In this document: positions 43,367 to 51,764 of the stretch, piece after piece
Layout of the letters: each line of letters begins with the position of its first letter
Numbering within the stretch: position 1 is the first letter of the stretch
Source: Reichenbachiella versicolor
Lineage (GTDB): Bacteria; Bacteroidota; Bacteroidia; Cytophagales; Cyclobacteriaceae
Assembly (NCBI RefSeq): GCF_003171675.1
Contig: NZ_QFZQ01000003.1
Span: forward strand, 186,001-250,000
Length of the DNA stretch: 64,000 nucleotides
Reading direction: 5' to 3'
Notes under the pieces: model-generated
The model's database searches: none
What the model was told of the DNA's origin: nothing
What the model saw: the letters and a program-made list of their open reading frames with translations, nothing else
Made by a program: the position numbers and the translations under genes

Positions 43367-43852
43367 CTATTCTACTGTATTTTCTCCTTTTTGAGGTTTT
43401 GTAAGGTGTTTTAGCGAGTATGCTAGGGTTCGATGGTCTATAAAGCCTTCATATTGAAAGATGATTTTCATTGATGAATCAAAGATTAAGAAGGTAGGGT
43501 AGGGGTAATTTTTACTAATTGAGGTCAGTACTTTATTGAGTTGATAAACTTCCGCTTCTCTACCAGTAGGTATATAGTCTGAATAAAAGCCATTGAAGTG
43601 AATATCTCTATCATCTTCGACGTTTAGAAACGAGAAATAGTATTTTTCATTTAGTAGCCTGATTACTTCTTCGTCTCTTAAAGTTGTAGTCTTCATGTAA
43701 TGACAATACTTACACCAATCAGAATAAAGAAAGACTGCAATAGGTCTTGATTCATTTGATCTCAAAAGCTCTATTTCTTCAAAAGTGAGGTCTTTGAGCT
43801 GAGCAACCAAACCGAAGGGAAAGCAGATCAATATAAATATAAACTTCTTCAT
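43367..43852 (-). CDS. Exported thioredoxin-fold protein
   Basis: 161 residues. A signal peptide (1-18, ending LVAQ) is followed by a thioredoxin-like domain with the redox pair Cys47-x2-Cys50 in FLYSDWCKYCHYMKTTTL. The context (ENTYFS-like strand, YPYPTFLIFDSSMKII with the cis-proline loop) is that of DUF255/thioredoxin_7-type periplasmic proteins. It probably reduces or isomerises disulfides in the periplasm. The sodium-symporter gene follows on the same strand after 79 bp, without evident functional link. Confidence 0.85.
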   Translation of the reverse strand: MKKFIFILICFPFGLVAQLKDLTFEEIELLRSNESRPIAVFLYSDWCKYCHYMKTTTLRDEEVIRLLNEKYYFSFLNVEDDRDIHFNGFYSDYIPTGREAEVYQLNKVLTSISKNYPYPTFLIFDSSMKIIFQYEGFIDHRTLAYSLKHLTKPQKGENTVE

Positions 43853-43998
43853 CTATGGCAATTAGTCAAGAACATCAACTTTACTATTTCCTTACAATCG
43901 TATAGTACGACTTACATAAATATGACTTTTTTTGATTCAGTTCTTACTTGTTTTCTCTTCTACTAAATTTTTGAACTTATAAATGTCTTAACGAGACT

Positions 43999-44006
43999 TA
44001 TATTTG
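43999..44006 (+). promoter_or_regulatory. Predicted -7 box TATATTTG of the glutathione peroxidase gene
   Basis: Exact TAnnTTTG match 56 bp before the ATG. The nearest TTTG (43970-43973) is 25 bp upstream, longer than the usual 19-21 spacing. Confidence 0.4.
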
Positions 44007-44062
44007 TTGCGATAGAACTAAAGTGCTGACAGTAACGTTGCACTCTTGAAAACAAACTTAAT

Positions 44063-44593
44063 ATGATGAAAACTTTACTAGCGTCTCTCGCAATACTATT
44101 AGCCGCGTTGTACGGGTCAGGAGATAATTTTCACAGTTTCTCAATTGAAGCTTTAAATAGTGATCAGAAGATCAACTTCAATGATTTTAAAGGTAAGAAA
44201 ATTCTTGTAGTCAATGTAGCATCTAAATGTGGATATACTAAACAGTATTCAGATCTTCAGAAGTTATATGAGCAGTATGGAGATAAATTAATTGTTGTTG
44301 GGTTTCCTTGTGATCAGTTTGCGGGGCAGGAGCTTGATAGTGAGAATCTGATTCAAGATTTTTGTAAGAAAAATTACGGTGTCACTTTTCCTATGACTCA
44401 AATAATAGAGGTAAAAGGAGAGGGACAACATCCAATTTATTCTTTCTTGACTTCTAAGACTCAAAATGGAATAGGTGATTATCAAGTGAAGTGGAATTTC
44501 AATAAGTTTTTGATTGACGAGAATGGTGATCTCATCAAATACTTTCCTTCTGGAGTAAAGCCATTGGATGAAGAGATTGTATCTCTTTTGTAA
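44063..44593 (+). CDS. Glutathione-peroxidase family thiol peroxidase, probably exported
   Basis: 176 residues. The peroxidatic cysteine is in NVASKCGYTKQY, followed by VGFPCDQFAGQE with Gln in the catalytic tetrad and WNFNKFLID near the end. It uses Cys instead of selenocysteine. FCKKNYGVTF carries a possible resolving cysteine, so thioredoxin rather than glutathione is the likely reductant. A hydrophobic N-terminus (4-19) suggests export to the periplasm, where the divergently encoded thioredoxin-fold protein could reduce it. This pairing is inference. Confidence 0.92.
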   Translation: MMKTLLASLAILLAALYGSGDNFHSFSIEALNSDQKINFNDFKGKKILVVNVASKCGYTKQYSDLQKLYEQYGDKLIVVGFPCDQFAGQELDSENLIQDFCKKNYGVTFPMTQIIEVKGEGQHPIYSFLTSKTQNGIGDYQVKWNFNKFLIDENGDLIKYFPSGVKPLDEEIVSLL

Positions 44594-44610
44594 TCATTAG
44601 GAATCAGCTT

Positions 44611-44657
44611 AAACAAAAAGAGCTACTCTGGCATGACCAGAGTAGCTCTTTTTGTTT
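44611..44657. terminator. Bidirectional terminator, 20-bp perfect arms
   Basis: 44611-44630 is the exact reverse complement of 44638-44657 with a 7-base loop, and both ends carry A/T runs. It separates the convergent glutathione peroxidase and M13 peptidase genes. Confidence 0.92.
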
Positions 44658-44671
44658 GTGGAAGGATACTC

Positions 44672-46696
44672 TTACCATATTTTTACTCTATCCTCAGGAG
44701 CTAAATATAGGCTGTCAGTTTCTTTTATGTTAAATGCTTCATAAAAAGCTGGAACGTTTTTAACGATACCATTCACTCGGAAGTCTCTTGGTGAATGAGG
44801 GTCAGTAGCTACTTGAGTTCTTAGAGCCTCATCTCTAGATTTTCCTCTCCAAGCTTGAGCATATCCAATGAATAGTCTTTGATCTGCAGTGAATCCATCC
44901 ATTACTTTGCCTTCAGCGCCATTTAAACTAGCCTTATAAGCTTTGTAAGTAATAGTCAAACCTCCAAGGTCACCAATGTTTTCACCCAGTGTAAATTCAC
45001 CGTTAACATTAACACCTGGCAATACTTCATAGTCATTGTATTGACCAACAAGCTTTCCAGTTCTAGCTTCAAACTCTGCTCTGTCTTCTTCTGTCCACCA
45101 GTTATTCAAAGCTCCATCACCGTCAAACGTACTACCTTTGTCATCAAATCCATGACCAATCTCGTGACCAATTATCGCTCCAATTGCTCCGTAATTAACC
45201 GCGTCATCAGCTTCCATATCAAAGAATGGTGGCTGTAAAATAGCTGCAGGGAATACAATCTCGTTTTTGCTAGGACTGTAGTATGCATTTACGGTTTGAG
45301 GAGTCATACCCCATTCTTCACGATCTACAGGTTTACCTAATTTATCGAGTTGTTCATCATAGTCGAAAAGAGATACTCTCATTCTATTGCCAAAAAAGTC
45401 TTCAGCATCTATGTCCATTTTTGAATAATCTTTCCATTTGTTTGGATAGCCGATCTTGTACGTGAACTTGCTGAGTTTATCCAAAGCTTTAGCTTTCGTA
45501 GAATCACTCATCCAGTCCAAGTCATTGATACTTAATTCATAGGCTTTAAGTAAGTTTTTAACTAACTCTTCCATGCGACTCTTAGCTGCAGGAGGGAAAT
45601 ATCTGTCCACATATACTTTCCCGATAACTTCTCCTAAAGATCCATTGACTACACCAACACCTCTTCGCCACATAGGTTTTTGCTCCTCTACTCCCCTTAG
45701 TTCTTTACTGTAGAAACTAAAGTTTTGTTCGTCTAACGCAGTAGTGAGTCTAGAAGCAGTCTCGTTTAAAGCACTCCACTTCAAATAAGTTTTCCATGAC
45801 TCAATATCAGTACTAAAAATGATGTTGTCTAAAGCTTGGATATAGTCTAACATCAATACCACTAATTCTTTTTGGTCAGGAATTCCGACTTCTGTGAAAT
45901 ATGCCTTCCAGTTGAATTTTGACATGATAGTATCTAAAGCTGATACATCTACTTTATTGTATAGTCCGACGTAGTCTCGAGAAGCTTCCTTAGTGTAGTG
46001 TTTTTCTGCAAGAGCAGTTTCGATACCCATAATCTTCTCTGCAGATTCAGTTGGGGATGGAAGTTCAGCCAACTCCAACATTTTGGCTATATGCTCAACA
46101 TACTTTTCTTTGATTTCAATTGATCTATCATCTTCTTTCAGATAATATTCTCTATCAGGAAGACCTAGCCCTCCTTGATAAGTATAGATCGCATGTTCTG
46201 TAGGGATTTTGAAATCTTGGTATATGAATACGTGAAATGGGACAGAAAAACCATATTTATTCGCGTATGCCATATAAACCGCCAAGTCGTCATAATTTGA
46301 GATTTGATCAATTTTTTCGAACAAAGGCTTTATCGGAGCCAATCCAAGTTTGTTTCTCAGATCTACATTCATATAGGAGTTATATAAGTCTCCCACTTTT
46401 TGTTCATCTGATCCTTTTTCGAAATCTCCCTTTGAAGATTCTTCAATGATTGTTTTAACATTTTCCTCGGATTCATCTCTCAAAATATTGAATATGCCAA
46501 ATGAAGATTTGTCTGCGGGAATTTTAGTTTCTTTTACCCAAGAACCATTTACATATGCCGTGAAGTTATCTCCAGGGCGTACAGTAGTATCCATATACTG
46601 CAATAAAATACCGGATTTTAGCGTGGGGACATTTTCCTTTGTAGAGGAGCATGCTGCAGCTCCGATACAAAGAATAATAAGAAGGAAATTTTTCAT
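44672..46696 (-). CDS. M13-family (neprilysin/PepO-like) zinc metallopeptidase lipoprotein
   Basis: I choose the ATG at 46696 (674 aa), because MKNFLLIILCIGAAAC gives a proper lipoprotein signal with lipobox GAAAC; a frame opening at 46750 would put 18 polar residues in front of it. The peptidase unit has MDTTVRPGDNFTAYVNGSW near the start, NAYYSPSKNEIVFPAAILQPPFF, the zinc motif GHEIGHGFDD and the third ligand in GENIGDLGG. M13 enzymes cut small peptides outside the cytoplasm. Length is normal for the family. Single gene, leftward. Confidence 0.95.
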   Translation of the reverse strand: MKNFLLIILCIGAAACSSTKENVPTLKSGILLQYMDTTVRPGDNFTAYVNGSWVKETKIPADKSSFGIFNILRDESEENVKTIIEESSKGDFEKGSDEQKVGDLYNSYMNVDLRNKLGLAPIKPLFEKIDQISNYDDLAVYMAYANKYGFSVPFHVFIYQDFKIPTEHAIYTYQGGLGLPDREYYLKEDDRSIEIKEKYVEHIAKMLELAELPSPTESAEKIMGIETALAEKHYTKEASRDYVGLYNKVDVSALDTIMSKFNWKAYFTEVGIPDQKELVVLMLDYIQALDNIIFSTDIESWKTYLKWSALNETASRLTTALDEQNFSFYSKELRGVEEQKPMWRRGVGVVNGSLGEVIGKVYVDRYFPPAAKSRMEELVKNLLKAYELSINDLDWMSDSTKAKALDKLSKFTYKIGYPNKWKDYSKMDIDAEDFFGNRMRVSLFDYDEQLDKLGKPVDREEWGMTPQTVNAYYSPSKNEIVFPAAILQPPFFDMEADDAVNYGAIGAIIGHEIGHGFDDKGSTFDGDGALNNWWTEEDRAEFEARTGKLVGQYNDYEVLPGVNVNGEFTLGENIGDLGGLTITYKAYKASLNGAEGKVMDGFTADQRLFIGYAQAWRGKSRDEALRTQVATDPHSPRDFRVNGIVKNVPAFYEAFNIKETDSLYLAPEDRVKIW

Positions 46697-46785
46697 TTTA
46701 TATAAGTTGCATTGTTGTTCAAGACCGTAATTTAGTGAATGATATATCATTCTTTGAAATGGATAGATTTAGTTAATCGAATAGT

Positions 46786-47661
46786 ATGAAAAAACTAGTT
46801 TTTATACTGACAATATTCATGTCAGTACATGCATATGGACAGGATACTTTAATAATGAAGGATGGGCGCCGAATAGCATTCATGAAAATGTGGCAATATA
46901 CTGATGGGATAGAATTGAAAATGGCCGATGATTCTGATAATATTTTGGTGCACCCAGATTCTATTTTAGGATATTGGAATAACTCTAAGGAATTGAGCTA
47001 TTTCATGGTTAAAGACCCTGATGCAAAGGAAGGTTATGAATACATATTTACAGAAAGAGAACAGGTAGGGGCAGTGAGTCTTTTCACTACTCACACTACG
47101 GATAAAATGTTTGCTCTGAAAGGAGGGCAGATGGTTAAAATCTGGGATTCGTATGATAGAAAAGATATGATGGACGCTCGCGGAGCGAGTTTTAGATTGT
47201 TGTTTTCTGAGGATTCGGAGTCAATGGCCTATCTAAATGATCCTAAGTATAAACATAGCCCTAAAGAAATATCGCACGTTGTTCGTTACTATAACCTGAG
47301 AAATTATCAAGACCCGGATCCAGTATTATCAAGAGTGAAAGGTAAAGTTTTGATTTATAGAACTCGATTTCAAAAAACTAAGGATGTAATTAAAATCAAT
47401 AATAGAGGAAAGATAGGCGAGCTGCATATAAATGATTTTAATGTTTTTGAAGTTCCTATTTTGCAGCCATTGAAGTTGACCTTTTATGATGGTGTAAGTA
47501 GGACGGACATTCTTATTTCTGCAGAAATGTCTGAGCAGTACTTTGAAGTGTTGTATGATAAGAAAACGAATGGTTTTAGGTTAGATGAAAAGACAGGTAC
47601 AGAGCTTCAATATGAATTCTTCGGAATAAGAGATAAGGTTCAAAAGAAGATGAAAAATTAG
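46786..47661 (+). CDS. Exported protein of unknown function
   Basis: 291 residues with a signal peptide (1-18, ending AYGQ). The mature start DTLIMKDGRRIAFMKMWQYTDGIELK resembles the short beta domain that opens many Bacteroidota exported proteins, including the N-terminal part of the barrel protein at 37.5 kb in general style. Further beta segments follow, with charged clusters, and no enzyme motif or T9SS tail. It is divergent from the M13 peptidase and ends at a terminator shared with the tRNA-Asp genes. I cannot name a family. Confidence 0.7.
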   Translation: MKKLVFILTIFMSVHAYGQDTLIMKDGRRIAFMKMWQYTDGIELKMADDSDNILVHPDSILGYWNNSKELSYFMVKDPDAKEGYEYIFTEREQVGAVSLFTTHTTDKMFALKGGQMVKIWDSYDRKDMMDARGASFRLLFSEDSESMAYLNDPKYKHSPKEISHVVRYYNLRNYQDPDPVLSRVKGKVLIYRTRFQKTKDVIKINNRGKIGELHINDFNVFEVPILQPLKLTFYDGVSRTDILISAEMSEQYFEVLYDKKTNGFRLDEKTGTELQYEFFGIRDKVQKKMKN

Positions 47662-47666
47662 ATAAA

Positions 47667-47701
47667 AAAAGCCCTTTTAAACTTTATTTAAAAGGGCTTT
47701 T
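47667..47701. terminator. Shared terminator, 15-bp perfect arms
   Basis: AAAAGCCCTTTTAAA (47667-47681) is the exact reverse complement of 47687-47701, with A/T runs at both ends. It ends the rightward exported-protein gene and the leftward tRNA transcript. Confidence 0.85.
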
Positions 47702-47702
47702 G

Positions 47703-47776
47703 CGGAATGGACGGGATTCGAACCCGCGACCTTCTGCGTGACAGGCAGACATTCTAACCAGCTGAACTACCACTCC
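47703..47776 (-). tRNA. tRNA-Asp (GUC), copy 2
   Basis: Read on the minus strand the 74-nt sequence starts GGAGTGG, pairs with CCATTCC at the end, has a D-arm GTTCAGCTGGTTAGAAT, anticodon loop CTGTCAC (anticodon GTC) and a T-arm with GGTTCGAACC. Discriminator base G fits aspartate. No encoded CCA. It is identical to the copy at 47825-47898. Confidence 0.96.
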
Positions 47777-47793
47777 AGATTGCAATTGAGAAT

Positions 47794-47823
47794 AAAAAAG
47801 CCCTTCATTTTTTAAAGGGCTTT
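47794..47823 (-). terminator. Terminator between the two tRNA-Asp genes
   Basis: AAAGCCCTT (47797-47805) pairs with AAGGGCTTT (47815-47823), and the minus strand continues in T-rich sequence. It directly follows the first transcribed tRNA, so read-through is needed to express the second from the same promoter. Confidence 0.75.
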
Positions 47824-47824
47824 G

Positions 47825-47898
47825 CGGAATGGACGGGATTCGAACCCGCGACCTTCTGCGTGACAGGCAGACATTCTAACCAGCTGAACTACCACTCC
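47825..47898 (-). tRNA. tRNA-Asp (GUC), copy 1
   Basis: 74-nt sequence identical to 47703-47776, shifted by 122 bp. Anticodon GTC in loop CTGTCAC, discriminator G, no encoded CCA. It is first behind the predicted promoter at 47916-47945. Confidence 0.96.
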
Positions 47899-47915
47899 GT
47901 TGCTCAATTGCGATG

Positions 47916-47945
47916 CAAAAGTAGTAGTCTTGATCTTAAATGCAA
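47916..47945 (-). promoter_or_regulatory. Promoter of the tRNA-Asp pair
   Basis: On the minus strand TTG is followed after exactly 19 bp by TACTTTTG, a full match to the Bacteroidota TTG-N19-21-TAnnTTTG promoter. The tRNA begins 18 bp after the box. Confidence 0.75.
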
Positions 47946-47992
47946 TACCTACGTTAGGATATTTTTATTGAAAAATATAAGTTGATGTCATT

Positions 47993-49903
47993 CTATCTCT
48001 GTGTCAGAGATTTACCTTCTATAAATGCATAGCTTTTTATTAGACCTATAAATTCTTGTCTATAGCCTAATTCATCATGCCCCTTTGAATTCATAGCTAA
48101 TTTTAGTGCTTCTGACAACTCGGCTGTTTGTTTATACTCTGAGTTTCTCAAAATCATTCCAAATTCAGCGACGCTCGCTGAGAACCTAAAATTATTTGAG
48201 GTCTCTATCAGAGGGATGATGTGATTAACAACTGCTTTTGAGATTAGCTTGCTTTTATCTGAATTTATTGGTTTATACCTTAATTTGACAGTCAATATTT
48301 CGTTACTATCAGTGGAGATAGTCTTAGTGTTTTGGTATTTAAGCTTATCTACGTTTTTAATGAATGTTGACTCTATACCTGCTGGGATGATTTCATAGAG
48401 TGCTGTTACAGAGTGTCCAGCACCAAGTTCGCCAGCATCAATATTGTCGTTATTAAAATCTTCATCGTTTAACTTACGATTTTCGTATCCAATTAGTCTG
48501 TATGCTTGGACTACGTTAGGGTTGAACTCCACTTGAATCTTGACATCTTTGGCGATAGTGAATAGAGTAGCTTGCATCTCTTCTCCGAATACCTTTGTAG
48601 CTTCTTTATAACTATCTATATAGAAGTAATTCCCATTGCCAGCATTGCTTATTTGCTCCATTTTAGAGTCTTTGTAATTGCCCATTCCAAACCCAGTAAT
48701 AGTCAAGTAGATGCCTGTGTTGCGCTTTTCTTCAATTAATCTGACCATTTCTGAATTGGATGATGAACCAGTATTGAAGTCTCCATCAGTCGCTAGAATT
48801 ACTCTGTTATTGCCGCCTTTTATTAGGTTTTCATTGGCTACTTTATACGCTAATTCGATGCCTGCCCCACCAGCTGTAGAACCTCCTGCAGATAGTTTGT
48901 CTAAAGCACTGAATATAATTTCTTTCCGATCAGCTGGAGTAGATGGAAGTGCAAGACCTGCAGCTCCTGCATATACCACTATAGCTACTCGGTCATTAGA
49001 AGAAAGATTATTGACTAAAGTCTTCATAGATGATTTTAAGAGAGGTAGTTTGTTTTGACTACTCATAGATCCTGATACATCTATTAAGAATACTAGATTT
49101 GAATTGACCTTTGTGTTGATGTCTAGTTTTTTACCTTGGATACCAATATGAACCAGTCGATGTTTTGAATTCCAAGGTGCTGTAGATACCTCTGTGTTAA
49201 CTGAAAAAGGTGTGGTTCCAGTAGGGTCTTCATAATCATAACTGAAGTAATTGATCATTTCTTCTATTCTAACAGCATCAATGTATGGCTTTTGCCCATT
49301 TTCAATCATTCTACGAACATTTGAATAAGAAGCATTGTCAACATCTATACTAAAAGTGGATAGCGGAGCTGATTCTGGTGATTTGAATCCGTTTTCTTTT
49401 ATGAGATCATATTCTTCGGTATTGAAATCAATGATATCGGATTCGTACTCATAATATGAAGGTGCAGATATAGTAAAACTCATCTTCTCTGCTTTATTAA
49501 CCATTAATTTTCTAGCCTGTTTTGGAGAGCTTCTCAAAACAGCTCCAGTTATTTCTTTTGTTTGCTGATTTGTTTCGTCTAGTATAACAACCTCTTCAAG
49601 TTCTTCTTGGATGAGGCATCTCATTGAGACGTCGATTTTAGACCGTTTTTTTACCTTGATTTCTTGAGTGTCAAAACCTATAAATTCAAACCTAAGTAAA
49701 TCATCAGGTTGAACCTTAATGTTATATTTTCCATTCAATCCAGATATTGTTTTATTGCGAGCTTTTTTAGCGGAAACAGTTACTCCCACAAGTGGAGTAT
49801 TGTTTTCGTCTGTGATTGTACCTGTGATTGTAATTAGACTAGTGTTACTTTGAAGTACAACTGACATTACAAATAGTGTAAGAATTGTGATTTTGGCATT
49901 CAT
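47993..49903 (-). CDS. YfbK-like von Willebrand A-domain protein with CarboxypepD-regulatory-like domain
   Basis: I choose the ATG at 49903 (636 aa), which starts a signal peptide MNAKITILTLFVMSVVL; an in-frame ATG at 49933 is upstream. Residues about 20-90 are a carboxypeptidase-regulatory-like Ig domain (ITGTITDENNTPLVGVTVSAK). Then comes the vWF_A/DUF3520 arrangement of YfbK: PLSTFSIDVDNASYSNVRRMI, the VWA domain with its MIDAS site DVSGSMSS, and a C-terminal DUF3520 part. Such proteins bind partners through a metal site at the cell surface. It is divergent from a sigma/anti-sigma pair and is a candidate member of that regulon. Confidence 0.88.
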   Translation of the reverse strand: MNAKITILTLFVMSVVLQSNTSLITITGTITDENNTPLVGVTVSAKKARNKTISGLNGKYNIKVQPDDLLRFEFIGFDTQEIKVKKRSKIDVSMRCLIQEELEEVVILDETNQQTKEITGAVLRSSPKQARKLMVNKAEKMSFTISAPSYYEYESDIIDFNTEEYDLIKENGFKSPESAPLSTFSIDVDNASYSNVRRMIENGQKPYIDAVRIEEMINYFSYDYEDPTGTTPFSVNTEVSTAPWNSKHRLVHIGIQGKKLDINTKVNSNLVFLIDVSGSMSSQNKLPLLKSSMKTLVNNLSSNDRVAIVVYAGAAGLALPSTPADRKEIIFSALDKLSAGGSTAGGAGIELAYKVANENLIKGGNNRVILATDGDFNTGSSSNSEMVRLIEEKRNTGIYLTITGFGMGNYKDSKMEQISNAGNGNYFYIDSYKEATKVFGEEMQATLFTIAKDVKIQVEFNPNVVQAYRLIGYENRKLNDEDFNNDNIDAGELGAGHSVTALYEIIPAGIESTFIKNVDKLKYQNTKTISTDSNEILTVKLRYKPINSDKSKLISKAVVNHIIPLIETSNNFRFSASVAEFGMILRNSEYKQTAELSEALKLAMNSKGHDELGYRQEFIGLIKSYAFIEGKSLTQR

Positions 49904-50004
49904 GATTTCTAAAGTTTTTTCTTCATGATGCAACCAGTGCTAGAATTCCATAAATTATTTTTCTTTTTTTTCATAAATTCCATTTCGCATCTACATTTCT
50001 CTAT

Positions 50005-50553
50005 TTGGAAAACTTATCTGATCAAGACTTAATAGAAAAATACAAAGCTTCTTCTTCATTAGAGGTCTTAGGTGTTTTATATCAACGATATATGCATCTA
50101 GTCTACGGTGTATGTCTTAAATACCTTAAGCATCGTGAAGCAAGTAGAGATGCGGTCAGTCAGATATTTGAAAAACTAATAGTGGAATTGTTAAAACATG
50201 AAGTTTCCAACTTTAAGAGTTGGCTTCATGTGTTGACTAGAAATTATTGTTTGATGCAGATACGCACTCAGAAACATCAAAGGGTGGAAGATTCTTTAGT
50301 TGAGAATATGGAATATTCGCTTCTTCCGCATCATGAATATAAAGACGATAGTGAAGTAACTTATTCTAAACTGGATAAGTGTTTAGAAGAACTAAATCAT
50401 GAACAAAAACAGTGTATAAAGGCGTTTTACTTAGAGGAAAAGTCATACGCTCAAGTTGTTGCTATTTCGGGTTATGAAATAAAAAAGGTAAAAAGCTATA
50501 TACAAAATGGAAAGAGGAATTTGAAAAATTGCATGGAGCAGAATGTCAATTGA
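50005..50553 (+). CDS. RNA polymerase sigma-70 family (ECF-like) sigma factor
   Basis: 182 residues starting at a TTG; no in-frame ATG occurs before about residue 30, inside region 2. Region 2 has LYQRYMHLVYGVCLKYLKH and DAVSQIFEKLIVEL; region 4 has LNHEQKQCIKAFYLEEKSYAQVVAISGYEIKKVKSYIQNGKRNLK. It overlaps the downstream zf-HC2/TonB gene by 11 bp and is divergent from the YfbK-like gene by about 100 bp. The TTG start and the overlap suggest that sigma and antagonist are made in a set ratio. Confidence 0.88.
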   Translation: MENLSDQDLIEKYKASSSLEVLGVLYQRYMHLVYGVCLKYLKHREASRDAVSQIFEKLIVELLKHEVSNFKSWLHVLTRNYCLMQIRTQKHQRVEDSLVENMEYSLLPHHEYKDDSEVTYSKLDKCLEELNHEQKQCIKAFYLEEKSYAQVVAISGYEIKKVKSYIQNGKRNLKNCMEQNVN

Positions 50554-51658
50554 TCAGGATAAATATCGAAATACTCATTTGAACGCAGATTTAATTCAGG
50601 CATATTTGAATGGTGATCTGTCGGATAAAGAATGTCATTATATAGAAAAGCATTTGCTAGAGTGTGAGTTTTGTCAAGATGCGATGGATGGGTTTGAGCA
50701 GGTAGGTGCAGAGAATCTTATTGAAGATATAAACGATCTTCGTCACACCCTTTTAAAAAGAACAACACCAGAATCTTTAGGTATCGTTCGAAAAATAGTT
50801 ATTGCTGCCGGTATTTCCTTATTAATTACATCCGTTTATTTAGCTTACTATTTTTCACCACTGTTAGTTTCCAATGAATTAGCTCAAGAGAATAGAGTTG
50901 AAGTAGAAAAAGAGAAACCACTTGCATTGGATGACTCTATTTCTGATGTGTCTCAATATAAAAATACACAGCAGGACCCTTTGAGGATTGATGAGAAACC
51001 CTCCAACCCGAAACAAAAAAAGAGTCAAGATGTTAGTAGCGAAAGAAGAAAAGAATTCACAAAAGAGGAAAGTAAAGTGATAGATTTTACTTCAGGTCAA
51101 CCTGTTGCGAAGAGAGAGGTACAAGAATTGCAGTTAGAAGAACCTGTAATAGAGCAAGAAACTCCTTCTTTTACTGTTTTAGATGAGTCTGAGTATATCG
51201 ATACAGGTTTTGAAGAGGATGTACTTGAAGAAGTTGTTGTGGTTGACTTTACGGATCAGCAAAAGAAAGAGGAGATAGTTGCAGTATCATCATTAGACCA
51301 ATCAAGTAATAAAAGTAGAAAGGTAAGTACTGTCAAATTGCGTCAAGCTCAGATCGAATTAAAAACGGAATCACCAACTCCTATTTCTAATAATTATATA
51401 AAGCGCATTGCTAAGGAAATGAACTACCCCGAAGAGGCCTTAAAAAACAACATAGAAGGGACTGTTGTGTTAGGATTTGTCGTTAAAAAGAATGGAAAGA
51501 TTAAATCTATTGAAGTGATTTCAGGAATAGGTTATGGTTGTGACGAAGAAGCAATAAGGGTTGTGAAAAAGCTAGAAGGTTGGAAGTCAGGTACTGTTAA
51601 TGGAGATCCAATAGATATGACTGTTCAATATTCTATAGTGTTTACACTTCCAGATTAG
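50543..51658 (+). CDS. zf-HC2 anti-sigma-like protein fused to TonB C-terminal domain
   Basis: 371 residues. The N-terminus has a zinc-binding His37-x3-Cys41-x2-Cys44 (KHLLECEFCQ), the anti-sigma zf-HC2 pattern. A helix at about 83-103 crosses the inner membrane. A charged periplasmic linker of about 170 residues (rich in Glu, Lys, Val) leads to a TonB C-terminal domain (about 285-370) with MNYPEEALKNNIEGTVVLGFVV and IEVISGIGYGCDEEAIRVVKKL. TonB domains contact outer-membrane receptors, so the protein could pass an outer-membrane signal directly to the sigma factor. It overlaps the sigma gene by 11 bp. Confidence 0.88.
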   Translation: MSIDQDKYRNTHLNADLIQAYLNGDLSDKECHYIEKHLLECEFCQDAMDGFEQVGAENLIEDINDLRHTLLKRTTPESLGIVRKIVIAAGISLLITSVYLAYYFSPLLVSNELAQENRVEVEKEKPLALDDSISDVSQYKNTQQDPLRIDEKPSNPKQKKSQDVSSERRKEFTKEESKVIDFTSGQPVAKREVQELQLEEPVIEQETPSFTVLDESEYIDTGFEEDVLEEVVVVDFTDQQKKEEIVAVSSLDQSSNKSRKVSTVKLRQAQIELKTESPTPISNNYIKRIAKEMNYPEEALKNNIEGTVVLGFVVKKNGKIKSIEVISGIGYGCDEEAIRVVKKLEGWKSGTVNGDPIDMTVQYSIVFTLPD

Positions 51659-51764
51659 AGTTTTCCGTTTCTATATTTGAATAGCATTTATCATCATTCT
51701 ATTATTGTCTTATTATTCCTGATCATTAATATACTTCCAATATATTCTTAAAACTGACAGACCT

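Noticed and set aside
46697-46750. Earlier M13 peptidase start
   Set aside because: It would bury the lipoprotein signal behind 18 polar residues.
47703-47898. Sequence assembly duplication of the tRNA-Asp unit
   Set aside because: The two terminators between copies differ in sequence and loop length, so these are real separate copies.
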